The translations under genes and the position numbers were made by a program. Under the pieces are notes generated by a model. The model was not told where the DNA came from and made no database searches. It saw only the letters and a program-made list of their open reading frames with translations. Positions 31,776 through 44,965 of a stretch of 64,000 nucleotides of DNA are shown piece after piece. Origin of the DNA: Sipunculus nudus (Eukaryota; Annelida; Sipuncula; Golfingiida; Sipunculidae); the NCBI GenBank assembly GCA_026874595.1, contig CM049309.1, positions 91,166,723-91,230,722 of the forward strand, read 5' to 3'. Numbering within the stretch: the first letter of the stretch is position 1; each line of letters opens with the position of its first letter.

Positions 31776-33916
31776 GGAGAAAAATTCTTTAAGATGGAAC
31801 AGCTGAGAATATATGCAGGACGTCACAGGAATATATGTGGGAAGTGACGGAAAATCAGTGCAGAATGGGAATAGCCAGGGAAAAATCTGATATCTGTAAT
31901 GAATGGAAACATAAGTATCCTTGGAAGTCCTTCATGAGTGGGAATGCATGGCTGGAATCGGCTTTGACTTATCATCACAATGACTGACGTTACATCGTTA
32001 CTTTCAGACATACCAAGACAGTTATTAATAAACATATCTTATTGACATATAACACGGTTACTTTTACATGCAGCGTGAGCGTAATAAATGACATTCCTAA
32101 CTACCACACACGGGTTTACTCTAAGACTTATCGGGAGCGTAATAATAAATTAGCAATTAGTAATTAGCCCTGTCATTAACTAACATTATTTTTAATATTT
32201 ACCTGACATGTTCAGCATGACACAAGCGTGAAAAAGTGTCTTGACACATGGTATTGATTAATAGATTTCTTGGTTATAACAATAACCGGAACAAACCATT
32301 TTTTCAGTCATTTTGTTTGTGCCTCCTAAATCTGAACGTTTCTTGTTTGCTTATAGTCTTATTATGAAAATAAAATTTTTTAAGGAAATAATGGTTTAAT
32401 TTTTCGAGCATTCTCGAATCAACATATAATTATATGACAATATCAGGGATTCTCCCCGTTCATTGTTTGACAGACCGTTCGACAGAGATAACACCCATTG
32501 TCCAGTGACATCTACTGACGTGTATTGTGGTAATATATCGAAGTCGAGGTTTGCCGATACAGATACCCAAGTAAATAAAATGCAAATTATATCTAGCTGG
32601 GCTCAACTCGTTAACTGGCCCTTGCATTGTCGGGTTTTGCTGGGTCTCAAAATTATGTTGTGGTCTTTTATCCATTGTTTAACGGTGATCACTGCCAGTA
32701 GCCTTGATTTACGATTTACTTTATCATGCAAAAGAGTTTTTGTAGCTACTCTTCCTTTCACACAATACAGCCCGCTCTATTCTGAGGATATACAGCATGA
32801 AAAATATGTTTAATAATTACATTTCAACCTAACTTGTCTTTATCTATATTTTATATACTATGATCACCTTAAAGAGAAAGGTTACCCATGTGAGCAACCA
32901 AATTTTTGTCAGGTACAGGTAAAAGGCATAATTTCAAAGATGGACACTAAAGATCAGCTGACTCACTGTGGGTGCAAATAGCAGTCGAATACATGATTAA
33001 TACATTAAGGAATTCAGTTCTAACGGCCCGAAAAAGTATACGAATCAGATGACTCATCCTGGTTTCATACGTTTGACTTCAGATACTTTTTCGTGTTTAA
33101 TGGCTTACAGTTGGAGCCTGTAGATAAACAACCTCTATACACGTACTTGCTCTCAATAAAGATTAAATCATAAGTCAATAGTTGACTTAAAATGTTCAAT
33201 TAAAAAGTATTTTACAAAGAGATTTTCCTTTCATTGCTTACCTACAATTAAAACCTGTTATCAGTTATGACTGTAATGCAGAGAATCATGTTTGAATACA
33301 TTACACATTTGTATTTGCTTTACTGATATGAAAACTATCTTGGCTAAAAGTTTTACTGTCGATTTCAGTTCACTGTTACTGATTCTACTTTTTTGGCTTC
33401 CATTTAACCATTTGATAAACCTCTTAATTATCAGCTATTACTAAATTCACAGAAATGATCTCTATTTCATCTTTTTTAATATCTGATTCCATCGATTTTT
33501 TTTAAAGCATTATTTAGCAGTTGAAAAGTTATAAAGCGCTATTCTGGGGGTTTTTTTTACAAATAAATGATACACTTAAAAACGCGCTATAATAAAGTAA
33601 ATGTGTGCAATTGTCTACGATGGTCACATGCGCCGGAAAATTTTTGACAGCATACTGTTGCTTGCAAATTCTGTGATTAGCTTAGGTCTCCAGATTTTTA
33701 TTTAGTTTATAGAGATTGGGCTTACGCTTTTAATCTTTATAGATACATGTAATTACCATTACCATGTCCAGCATGTGTCGAATATGCGTCCCCAGATTTT
33801 ATACTATGCAGATATCATATTACTGTCCATTAGCTATCCAAATAAATCTACCAACTTAATCTTGTCTTCACAGATTCATTCTGCATAAGCTTGAACCAAT
33901 CAAGAATATATCTTAA
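31776..33916. other. No recognised gene
   Basis: AT-rich sequence. The open frames at 32460-32813 on both strands show no recognisable domain. Confidence 0.4.
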
Positions 33917-34222
33917 TAAGGCCAAAAAAAGTATGGTTCTCAGGCACCGCCTGCGTCAATTTTAACCCAGCATCATAAATTTTGATTCTAATTTTCATCT
34001 TTCAAGAAGATAAAATAATACAATTTTGATCAGATTCCCTTTGTTATGTAGTGCTTTTACCTGTTTAACAAAAAAAAATTCTGTTATTATCATGCTTTTC
34101 TCTGATCGTATGACTTTTTTTATCGAAACGTACAAAAAGGTAAAAATAAATTTAAAAAATCGCCCGCACGCACTGATTTTTTTTTTAAATTTTTCTGAGA
34201 ACCATACTTTTTTTTTGCCTTA
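33917..34222. mobile_element. MITE, TATGGTTCTCAGGCA family, copy 2
   Basis: Ends 'aaggccaaaaaaagtatggt' and, inverted, 'ctgagaaccatactttt' to 'gcctta'. The interior is in the opposite orientation to copies 1 and 3. Length about 306 bp. Confidence 0.8.
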
Positions 34223-37200
34223 AACGAACTTTATTTTTTACGCATGCAACTTAATCCCTCTGTATCAAACGGCGCGTTCTCATTCCACGAGTACATACAC
34301 TTTCTATAAAAGATATATGTGTGTATATAATTATATGTTTAGATATGTGCATGTATAGGTCTTGTTGTGTATATAAGGTACGTATATAAGTGTATGTGTA
34401 TGTAAATGTGTATAGGCCATACCTGTATTATCCCGGGTTACTTCAGAAATCCAGGTTGTGAATAACTACACCTAGGTGGGTCAACCTGCTGCAGTGCAGT
34501 GATACAGGTAATGTCTAGTAAGGTAACATACAATTCTACATTGACATTACTGTTAATCAAGATAAGACGCACGTGGCATAAAGTATGTGTAGCTGTTGAT
34601 CAATCTTGGTCTTATCTCTCTGGGTCACGAGGGGATACGAAACGCCTGGGTGACGCTGCACTTTCTTAGGTCAATGATCAACCATCGACTCTCTGCACAC
34701 ACACGTTTTCTGACCGGGAAAGCATCACCCTAACCCGGCCGGGTGTCGTAAATTTATGACGTAAATATTTATCACTTTGTTGCTCCTGTTTCCCCGTTCA
34801 GCTGCAAACATGCAACTCAGGTCATATCTTGAGTTAGCAGATGACAATGTCATATATTTTTATCCACATATTACCAGTGATTACTATTTGGCCAAATCAT
34901 CACCAACCACTTTGAACAATATTATTGTTATAAAATAAAAATACAATTTTCCTGAAAAATCCAGAGCTGTCAGACCATGTGGCCGTGTTCGCAGGTGTCG
35001 CAGGTGCCGTTCGCAGGTGACGGAGTTCTCGTGGGCATTGCTTATTTCTTCCGATTTTCCCCATTTTCCCCCGTTTGGTCTGATTTATCTTTTAAGATGA
35101 TGTTAACATAGATAAGTGACCGTATATCTGATACTTTTTTTAAGTTTCCGTTGAGAAGTGTTCGCAGTCATTTTTTAGCTCCGCTGACTGTAAGTCATCT
35201 GAGCTATAGTGATCGTCCTTTATTCGTCGTCTGTTCGGCCGCCCGTTAGCAGGGCACGTTTTGAAACAGTTGTTTTCCAAAAATTCAGCATACAGTTAGA
35301 TGTCCCTAAGTTCTCATGGGCTACTGCGACATCGTTGCTTTGAGAAATTAAGGAAAACCCTCCGTTTTCTTGCAAAACCTGTTGTTACACTTCAAGAATG
35401 CCATATATTAAACCACTGGTAATGGTTTGTTTATATTAGTGATAGATATTCCTCTATATATTTAATGTGTACATGCCAGTAAAAGTCAGTCCTTATTGCT
35501 TAATTTTAGAAATTATGTACCTTGTCAAAATATCACGACATATATTTTTCACTTGACATTGTAAGTGTTAAAGTTAGAGATTTATTTTTAAGGATAAAAC
35601 CTTATTTAATCAAAATTTAATTGAATGTCAGAAATAAGATCAGAGTTTTGTAAAATTTTCACGTTATTGGCATTAATGTTAACTCTTTTTTTCTTGTTAG
35701 CACTGTTGAATAAATTTTCACAGGCTATACACAAAATGATTTACTTTTTTAAATCTTAAATTAAAAAGAAATTGTTTAAAAAGTGTAGATTTTATCAAAG
35801 TTTCAAAATATCATGTCAAGTATTGTTTACATCAAGCCAACCTAGCACAGTGGTGTGCAAATAGTGCCGGGAGCTGTTATATTGTTTGCTTCAGTCAAGG
35901 CGGCTTGCTCCCTTTGTTCAGCTGAGCTACGCTTCCTTCCCCCCCCCCCCCCCCCCCCCCGGAGAGGATGCATAAATAAGATGAATCTTATAATTTTCTA
36001 TGTTTTATTCTTTTTTTCTAGACTTTTGCTACATTTTGGACTTTGTTTTCTATTACAAGGGGTTACAATGAGTGCACATTTCATTATCAGTGTTATGTAA
36101 AAGTGTGGATGTGCATGATGTGAGGAAAGCCTTGCTTCAGAAGATTCAAAAACTGTATGCTACCTTATAAACAAGTGTAAAATTCATTATTAAATTATAT
36201 ACCTTATTTGAAAAGGATATTTTTAAACAGTTATACTAAATCTGTTATTTTATTTTTAACTTTCTTAACATTTAGTTAAAGCATTCTCTGATTAAATAGA
36301 TAAAAAAATATATTTGTAGGCATAATTTCACATGATCAAACTGAATTAAAATTTATTAAATTTGTGAATTAAATATAAATGTAATAAAATTTCTTAAAGG
36401 TGCCCAATCACCTACCTTTTGAAAAAGAATTTATAGGATTTCTGGCTTCCTTTGTGCATATATTTATGATCATAGGATAATTTTGGATGTTAAACGTTCT
36501 TGTAAGGCCTTCACGAAGGATGTGTGAACTTGTTTATCTACAACATGTTTGTTGAAGACAATTTTGACAAACAGGAAAAACATGTAACCTAAGGTGGTAG
36601 GTTGCATATATACGGAGGTAGAAAGGTCACTTGATGCAAAACGCCATTTGCAAAGCTCTGGTTTATCTTACTTGTTGAATTTGTTTTATTTTGGCGGCCC
36701 TCACACATTATAAACACCTTGATATAAACAAAATAAGTAGCCTGTGTGTGGTAATATCCACGTACTCTGGCCTATTTTTATGAAAGCTCCAAGGTATAAT
36801 CTTTAGTTTATAAAGGTCAGATAGGTGATTGGATCCCTTTAATTAAATGAAGCCTTATTCTCCCACCAAAAATGGACATTTTGAAAAAATAGGGTTTAAT
36901 AAAAACTTAAAATCATTATTTCCCTGTTTCAGTAGAAAGTAAAATAAAATGATGGACCCTCCTTTCTGTCTACCTCTCTGTCCATCTCTTAATATTTCAT
37001 ATGCAACACAGTATCTAAAAAACATGTCAGTCATGTCAGAGTATTAGTATGGCAATATTATATTTAATACTTAATATTCATTACTTGAAGAGCAGGGTCA
37101 TTTCCTCTTATCTTTGCAAATGCTAATATATAACAATGGAAATGATAATTCTGAATTTCCTCTATTTTACATATTGATTTTGACTTTAAAAAGTGTTAAA

Positions 37201-37990
37201 AAGTATATACATAGCAAAGTCAAACTGACATGAGAATGGAGTATAATTAGTCCCTTTATTTTAGATTCTCAAACACCAGTTCTTGTCCATGGCTGTATAA
37301 CACCATTCACCAAAGGGATACATGGTAATCAAACATCTGAGAAACATGATATAGGCCTAGCTAATATCTGACACCGGTGTACTAAGCGTCCCTGGTATCA
37401 TGTTGTCATCAGTCATATGGAAAATATGGACTTAGACCGACCCAACTCGAAACACATTACCTTTATGTTATTAATATTTTTGAGGGATATTGCCTTCATA
37501 CGGCGGCCCTCAGGCCACAAGCAAGCAAAATAAATAAAAAAATTTTAAATAAAATATTTATTTATTGATCGAGCATGTTATCGCCATTTTACATCCAACA
37601 CATACACCCAACATTATACTGGGGTTTATTTCAAGGGGGGACGGGAGAACACTTTTTTAGCGGGCGGGGGGGGGGGGGGGGGGCAAAGTACCTTTTGACC
37701 CCAAATCAGTTCACTCTGTGACGTTACGCAGCGTCCACTTTCCATGTGTTACAAAATATCTCCACAACCGTTGCAGCTGCAGCTGTCATCATGATAGTTT
37801 GCTTATTAATCATGGGATGAATATGTAAACATAAACTTTCGGCGGCTAACTTGCCTTTCACATGATAGTCAACAATTCCATGGAGGAAAGGGAATAAAAT
37901 AAGTATGAATTCAGTCACATTATCTTCAAGATGGCGTCTTAACGTAACTTTAAATTATGTCAATCGCAAAATTTGACAATTTGCTGTGTT
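34223..37990. other. No recognised gene; repeat fragments and poly-C/poly-G runs
   Basis: At about 35170-35360 is 'tagctccgctgactgtaag...', a member of the repeat also seen inverted at 57940-58155 ('tcagctgagctaaaaa'). Homopolymer runs occur at 35940-35960 (C) and 37665-37683 (G). Inverted 'agataggtgattgg'-like and 'cccaatcacctacc'-like words at 36840 and 36402 may bound a short element. Confidence 0.45.
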
Positions 37991-40420
37991 TGCTTGCATA
38001 TTGTTATTTCTGTTACTAGATCACTCAGGAACGGCTGCAACCTTCAGCACCAAATTTCATAGAAATATTAATCATGTGATTTTGAGCTGCAGGTGGTGCC
38101 ACCCGTGATGACCTACTTTCTGTGGACCAGCTGATATATATATTTATATATTCCGCTTTATAGCGAACCTGTCAGCTTATGCGATGGTGAGGTGTCGTCC
38201 GGCGTCCGTCGTCCGTAATCTGTACGTTAACCTATACTATCTTAAAAACGGCAAGAGTTAGCATCACGAAATTTTATGCAAAAAATTAGTCATAAAAAAA
38301 CTCGGATTTTGCTCATTTTTTGCTAACTGAATTTTCTTAGATTTTATAGGGAAAAAGCTTAAAAAATCTTCTTCTCCAAAACTGTTCAGCCAAATGGTCC
38401 AATATTTCACAGAAATGATTCCTTGAACAATCTCTCTCAAGTTTGTTCGAATGGTTTGCATTCGATGAGTTTTAGCGGAATTCCACGAATTTGAACTTAT
38501 GAAGATATGATTCATATCTGTAATTGAGGTATTTGTGGTGCCACCTGCATCAGCCTTTTCTGTACGGGGGTCATCAGTGCCCGTATCATACTGACGGCTA
38601 CAAAAAAAAACTTCTTCTATGAAATCATATGGCAAATTTGTTTAATATCGCACAGAAATGATCCTCGGGTAGTGCTTTCTAAAGTTTGATCAAATGGTCT
38701 CAGTTCAGTGACTTTTGGCTGAGTTATGGGAAGCTGAATTTAGTCATATGCCATAACAGCCCATTTTAGCTCAGTGGCTACAAAGATCTTCTTCTCAAAA
38801 ACCACTGGGCCTAATTCTTAAATCTCACACATTAATTACCCTTAGATTTTGATAATTCAAGTTTGTTCAAATGGTTTTCGTTCAGTGATTTTTGGCTGAG
38901 TTATTGTAAGCATAACTTAGCCATTTTGCTGTATTTTCCCATATGATTTATAAACCGTCAAAACGTTGTATGACTGACGCCACTGAGGCCAATTTGTTTA
39001 AAATTTTACAAGAATAATTCTCTGAAAAATTCTTTTAATAATTGTCGTTTATGGTTCCAAAGAATGAATTATGGCTGAATCATAAAGATTGAATGGAGTC
39101 ATTTTACCATATATGTTAGCTGTGTAAAGCAGATTCATCTAGCCTGGCACCAGTTTATCAGCATCCGTTACATCATGCCTCTAGACATTTAGATTTCAGG
39201 ATATCTATGGTTAATATTGACAAGAATTTTTTTTAAAGCTTTTAAAAAATGTAGATTAATGATTTTAGATATTCCTCATGCCAGGCAATGTTAACAATCA
39301 TAGGTGTACAACTCTATGTGGGTATATAAAGACGGCTATACATGGATTATAAATAATTGGTATCCATACTCAACTTAATTCAATATTTTGCCATCAGTGG
39401 GATGTATCTGTATTATAATTTTGCATTCATTATGCATCTGTAGTAATTTTAGTGAATCTGTGAGCTAATCGAAGGTGTGACGGCGTCCGTCGTCCATCGT
39501 CTCTACGTTAACCCATACTATCTCGAAAACGACTGGAGCTAGCATCATGAAATTTATTGCAAAAAAATCCAGAAAAAGCCATCTGAAAAACTCTGAATTG
39601 TCTTAGATTTTATAGAGAAAAAGCTAAAAAAAAAACCTAAAAAAAATCGTCTTCTCCGAAACGTTCAAGCCAAATTGTTCAATATTTCACAGAAATAATC
39701 TTTTATATCATCTCTCTCAAGTTTGTTCGAATGGTTCAAGTTCGGTGAATTTTGGCCGTGTTGAACTTAGTCATCTGTCCAAAAAAGCTACTTAGATGAC
39801 AATCTCAGAAACGGCCGGAGCTATCATCACCAAATTTTACGCCAGTATTGGTCACATGAGTCATATATGAAATAGAGGTATTGGTGGCGCCACCTGCATT
39901 GACCTTTTTTTGTACGGGTTCATTGGTCATCTCTACATTAACCCATAATTTCTCAGGAATAGCAGGAGCTACCATCGCCAGATTTTATGCAATAATCTGT
40001 CACATATCAAATGTTGTGGGATTCAGCTTATTTTTGGCTATCTGCCATTACTTATTTTATAGGGAAAAAGCTGAAAAACTTTAAAAGTCTTCTTCTTGTA
40101 AACGGTCCAGCCAAATTGTTCAATATTTTACAGAAATGATCCCAGAGGCAAGCCCTCTCAAGTTTGTTCATATGGTTTGCATTTGATGAATTCTAGCGAA
40201 GTTCCACGAATTTGAACTTAGTCATTTGGCCAAGAAGCATAATGACATAGTAATCTCAGAAATGACAGAAGCTAGCATTACCAAGTATTGTGCAAATGTT
40301 GGTCACATGACTTATATTTGAAGTTGCAGATTTCATGGTGCCACCTACATTGACCTGCTTTTTTTTATGGGCAAAAACCTCATAATTTTAGCCTCCTTCA
40401 GCTTAAAATGTTTATGATGA
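37991..40420 (+). repeat. Dispersed repeat block, GTCCGTCGT / GGTGGCGCCACC families
   Basis: Several related segments lie in one orientation. Starts with GTCCGTCGTCC-type words are at 38195 and 39485; repeated 'agctagcatcacc', 'attttatagggaaaaagct', 'tcttcttctccaaa', 'atatttcacagaaatgat' and 'aagtttgttcgaatggtt' follow. GGTGGTGCCACC or GGTGGCGCCACC palindromes are at about 38092, 38537, 39886 and 40335. It looks like at least two nested or serial insertions. No ORF. Confidence 0.75.
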
Positions 40421-40849
40421 AACTGTCAAGTTAAATCGTTCAATTTTTCAAAAGAATTATCCTAGGACATGGTTCTTTCAATCATATCAGAATAGATTGA
40501 GTTTGTTGATTTTTGGTTGGGTCATGAAAAGCTTATGTTGTTCTTATGGGCATAAATATGTCTATTTCAAACTGAGGACTGCAATAGTGTTCTTCTACAA
40601 AATTATTGTTTCAATTATAACTTCTGTTAGGTGGCCTTTGTTCACGTTTACTTGAATGATTTTTGGCAGAATTATTACACCTTTAACAATTAAAGCACTG
40701 CATCTTTTATTATTCTAGATATTTTGATAAAAAGTTTATGAATATATCAGCTTGAAAAAAAAGCATTTTAGCCAAAGTCTTTCAGTATGTGTAAACAGAT
40801 TTACCAACAGGCCATGATCGTGTCTGTATCTTTAAATAGGTTGAGAAAC

Positions 40850-41535
40850 TGCCAACTTTTTCAGATTTGGCAACAGATCAAGAGTTCATTCAGTGCAGCC
40901 AGATATAGGTCAAGAGTTCAATCAGTGCAGCCAAGCACAAGGCATGTGATCACCTAATGGGTGACATGTGAACACCTCATGGGCACCATTTGATCACCTC
41001 AGAGGTAGCATGTGATCACCTCATGAGTGTCATGTGATCACCTCATGTGTGTAATGCCCCTTAGGGCTGCAGGTAGAGCCAATCTGTGAGTTATACAATG
41101 GTGTGGCTACTATTTCAGATTTGGCAACAGTCCAAAGGTCAGTCTGGATCTATTTATAGCTTTGGCAGACTTCCAACTGTATCAGATTAGGCAACAGGTC
41201 AAGAGTTCACTCAGTGCAGCTAGGTATAGGCCAGGAGTTCCCTCAGTGCAGTAGCTGCGTTCTATTTATAGCGTTCGCTGACTGCACACTGCATCAGATT
41301 TGGCATCAAAGTACAGCCTGGATCTATTTATAGCTTTGGCAGACTGCCAACAGTGTCAGATTATGCAACAGGTCTAGAGTTCTCTCAGTGCAGCAAGGTA
41401 CAGGTCAAAAGTTCACTAAGTTTAGCCAGGTGCAGGTCATGAATTCACTCAGTGCAGTAGCCTGAGCCAGCAATTTGTCAAAGTTCACTCGGGGCAACTG
41501 CCTTTCTCACCTTAGCCTGGTCAACCCCAAGCATC
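40850..41535. repeat. Compound tandem repeats (TCACTCAGTGCAGC; TGTGATCACCTCATG)
   Basis: 'caagagttcactcagtgcag' and close variants recur about seven times, with 'atctatttatagctttggc' between some of them. Nested inside (40935-41055) are five units of about 28 bp around TGTGATCACCTCATG. Confidence 0.75.
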
Positions 41536-41689
41536 AGACTCAAGGTAAGTTTGATGTATTGGCCTGATATTTTGACCTGTCTATGCGTCTTTGATGGCTT
41601 TCTCGCTCATAAGAGAACTTATACTTTTGCAGTGTATGCGCCTGCTTATTTCTACAGAGGTATTTGATACATCAGCCTAAAATTGGGCA

Positions 41690-43830
41690 TGTTTATACAT
41701 ATCGGGTAGCTTTATTATGTACAAAACTGGTGGCGCCACCTACAATAATTTTTGCGCAGTGTAAGTCCCTGCTTATTTTACAGGAGGGGTTTGACTTATC
41801 TGTCTGACATTGGGCATATGAATATATCTCTTCTTTCTATACAAGACTGGTGGTGCCAGCTACAATCATTGTAAATGCAAATACAGAGTTTTGAGGATAC
41901 GATGTTTTCAGACGGACGCTGCCGCCGCCGCGACCACCACCGCCCTATAGGTTTTCGGAGAACTCCTCTGTAACCACTGGGCAGAATATTTTGAAATTCT
42001 GAATTATGATTGGATCACATGTAAACTGCTGCGCCCTCATTTTAGGTTGACCTCTGACCTTTCCTCTCTGCCCAGCGTCCATTTGTGCGTCTGTTTCCAC
42101 ACATAAACGTACATATCTCGGGAACCGTTTGACCGATCAGGCTAAAGATTTTGCACAAATATAGCCCATAGATAGCTTTATAACATGCATTAAAAATGGT
42201 GGCGCCACCTGCAACCATTTTTTGCACAGCGTCCATCTGTTCATCTGCCTTGGGATAAAATTACTCATATCTCTGCATTGGTTGGACTTATCCACCTGAA
42301 ATTTTGCATGTGTATACATCCTGGACAGCTTTCTTGATTTTATGACAGATGGCGCCACCTACAATCATGTTTAAGCTGCAGACATCCAAGCTCATATCTC
42401 GAAAACCGTTTTACCAGTTAAGCCAAAATTTTACATTTATATAGACCTCCCATAGCGCTTTATCATACGCAAAACTGGTGGCGCCACCTGCAACCATTTT
42501 TGCACAGCGTCTATCTGTTCTCTGCCTTGGGATAAAATCACTCATATCTCGGCAGTGGATTGACATATCTGCTTAAAATTTTTCAGGTTTATACATGTTG
42601 GATAGCTTTCTTGATTTTATGACAGGTGGCACCACCTACATTCACATTTACGCTGCAGTCATCCAAGCTCATATCTCGGGAACCATTTTACCGATTGGGC
42701 AAAAATTTTGCATGTTTATAGATCTCACATAGCTCTTTATCATACGCAAGACTGGTGGCGCCACATGCAACCATTTTTGCACAGTGTCTGTCTGTTTGTT
42801 TGCCGTTGGATAAAATCACTCATATCTCGGCAGTGGATTGACATATCTGCTTAAAATTTTTCAGGTTTATACATGTTGGATAGCTTTCTGGATTTTGTGG
42901 CAGGTGGCGCCACCTACATTTATGTATACACTGTAGACATTCAGGCTTATATCTCAGGACTGGTTTGACACATCACCCCGAAATTTTGTATGTGTATAGA
43001 TCTCACATAGCTCTTAATCATACACAAAATTGGTGGTGCCACCTGCCACCATTTTTGCACAGCATCCGTCTGCTTGTCTGCCGTGGGCTAAAATCACTCA
43101 TATTTCAGTAGTGGTTTGACTTATCTACCTAAAACTTTTTATGTTTATACATCTTGGATAGCTTTCTCGATTTTGTGGCAGGTGGCGCCACCTACATTTA
43201 TGTATACGCTGCAGACATTCATGCTTATATTTCAGGACTGGTTTGACATATCCCCCTGACATTTTGCATGTGTATAGACCTTACATAGCTCTTAATCATA
43301 CACAAATTGGTGGCGCCACCTGCCACCATTTTTGCACAGCGGCCTTCTGTTTGTCTGCTGTGGGATAAAATCACTCATATACAAGTAGTTGTTTGACTTA
43401 TCTGCCTAAAATTTTGCATATGTATACAACTTGGACAGCTTTCTGGATTTTGTGGTAGGTGGCGCAACCTACATACACATTTCGGCTGCAGACATCCAGG
43501 CTATTATGCAACACACCTCACTCTATTTCCCCTAGCCACTCAATCCATGCCTCACTTCACCCGTCCCACTCTAATTTTGGCGGATACACGTAGTCGCTTG
43601 TTGACTACCCGTATTCTAGTTTTTGTGTTGTGTGCACCCATGCCAGAATTTCAGCAGTGATGTTTGTTTAATTGTCTCTTGTTCTAAGTGTTTAGTACTT
43701 GCATTGTTCATATACATCTTACACATGTTCTTGAAAAGTAATGGTCCAGCATTGAAGCATTAAACCTGGTGTAATCTCATTGCACAGGTTGGCATTAGGC
43801 CTGTAGGCCTTTTTTATAACCTCTCTAAGT
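41690..43830 (+). mobile_element. Helentron-like element with internal ~140/280-bp tandem repeats
   Basis: From 41.7 to 43.5 kb a composite unit repeats about six times. It holds GGTGGCGCCACCTGCAACCA, 'tttttgcacagcgtc', 'aaaatcactcatatctcgg', 'ggatagctttctggatttt', then a second GGTGGCGCCACCTAC. Downstream the non-repeated part (43500-43830) ends in the hairpin-like AGGCCTGTAGGCCT. The same terminus plus the same palindromic repeats recur inverted at 61680-62290. A body with internal tandem cores and a terminal hairpin resembles the bivalve 'pearl'/non-autonomous Helentron elements; that assignment is inference. Confidence 0.6.
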
Positions 43831-44470
43831 AACACAAGAGTGTCATCGATTTTGATCTGTGGCCGATAATTTGATCATACCCGCATGCGCGTTCATTTCT
43901 TGATGTCTGGGATTTATTAGAGTTGTAAGACCAAGCAGATTTTAACGCACAGTCATCTTTAAGCATATCTTACCATATGCAGGTATTACTGCTCTCCTGA
44001 GCCTTTCCACTCTTATTATACCATGCAAGTGTTGAGCTTCATGGATACAGGGTTTCAATGATATTTAAAGGTCTGAGCACTATGTTGTGTCTTGAAGCCT
44101 GTGCTGGCGTTGAGCCAGTGTCAAGTATGATAGTTCCCGTTATATATATATAGCTTAAGTTTAGATAGTCGGATATACCGTGGGTCAAGCCTACATGCGC
44201 TACCATCAGCGTGTATATAACTGAGGTTTCGGGTTGTAAAATTTACATCCCACAGATAAAATAAAACATCACAACAAATTTTGTTATAATTCATCAAATA
44301 GGTCAAACGATTGTCTTAATTGAATTTGAATGAGTTTTTATATTAAGCCGAAACTTACTATACTGCCAGTCCTTGATCTAGTCGTAATAAGTAATTGACT
44401 ATTGACAATCGGGTTTCCCCTTGTGTCATGTAACGCGTTTAGTCCATAGGCTCGTCATATACACTCTAAA
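43831..44470. other. No recognised gene
   Basis: Mixed AT-rich sequence; one antisense ORF of 61 codons without recognisable features. Confidence 0.4.
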
Positions 44471-44471
44471 A

Positions 44472-44722
44472 GCTGATTGGTTGTAATAACCAATATATTG
44501 GTTTAATATAACCAATCTAGTTGGAAGATATGTGAATATCCAGCCAATATTTTGGTCACAGCAATAAAATTTTTGTTGTTGAGCCTTTAACTAATCTAGA
44601 TTGGTTACATACTAACCAACTAGTTTTGGCCTGTTTACCAAAATCTTGGTTAATCTATCATTAACAGATTGGTTAAATCAGGTAAGAAATTGGTCATATC
44701 AACCGATTCCAGTTGGTTGGAC
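44472..44722. repeat. Cluster of ATTGGTT/AACCAAT inverted words
   Basis: ATTGGTT or AACCAAT (CCAAT-box core) occurs about ten times in 250 bp, often as pairs around short spacers. An example is ATTGGTTGTAATAACCAAT. The pairs form a series of small palindromes. No promoter follows directly. Confidence 0.75.
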
Positions 44723-44875
44723 CAGTGGACACGTTTACGTGTGCACTTCAGTTTTTTCTCGATCCCTTCTTCAGTTGTTTATTTATCTGGATTGGGTGGA
44801 AGTCTTGTTACAAGCCATCCTTCAGATTTGGATTGTTTTGGTGCAGGTTTCAAGGGAAAACACAAATTCCGCGCG

Positions 44876-44965
44876 ATGGGGGGGGGGGGGGGGGGGCGGG
44901 GGGATCGAACCTGTGACTGCACGCATACAAATCAGACATTTTGACCATCGCCAGTAAAGCTTGCT
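44876..44965 (-). repeat. poly-G run and tRNA-derived fragment
   Basis: About 20 G run into GGGGGGATCGAACCTGTGAC. Read on the minus strand this gives CAGGTTCGATCCCCC, a good B-box/T-arm, preceded by a segment that could be an anticodon arm. It looks like the 3' half of a tRNA or tRNA-derived SINE. No full cloverleaf is visible. Confidence 0.45.

Noticed and set aside
44876-44965. tRNA gene on the minus strand
   Set aside because: Only the T-arm/B-box half looks right; no acceptor stem pairing or full cloverleaf can be drawn.
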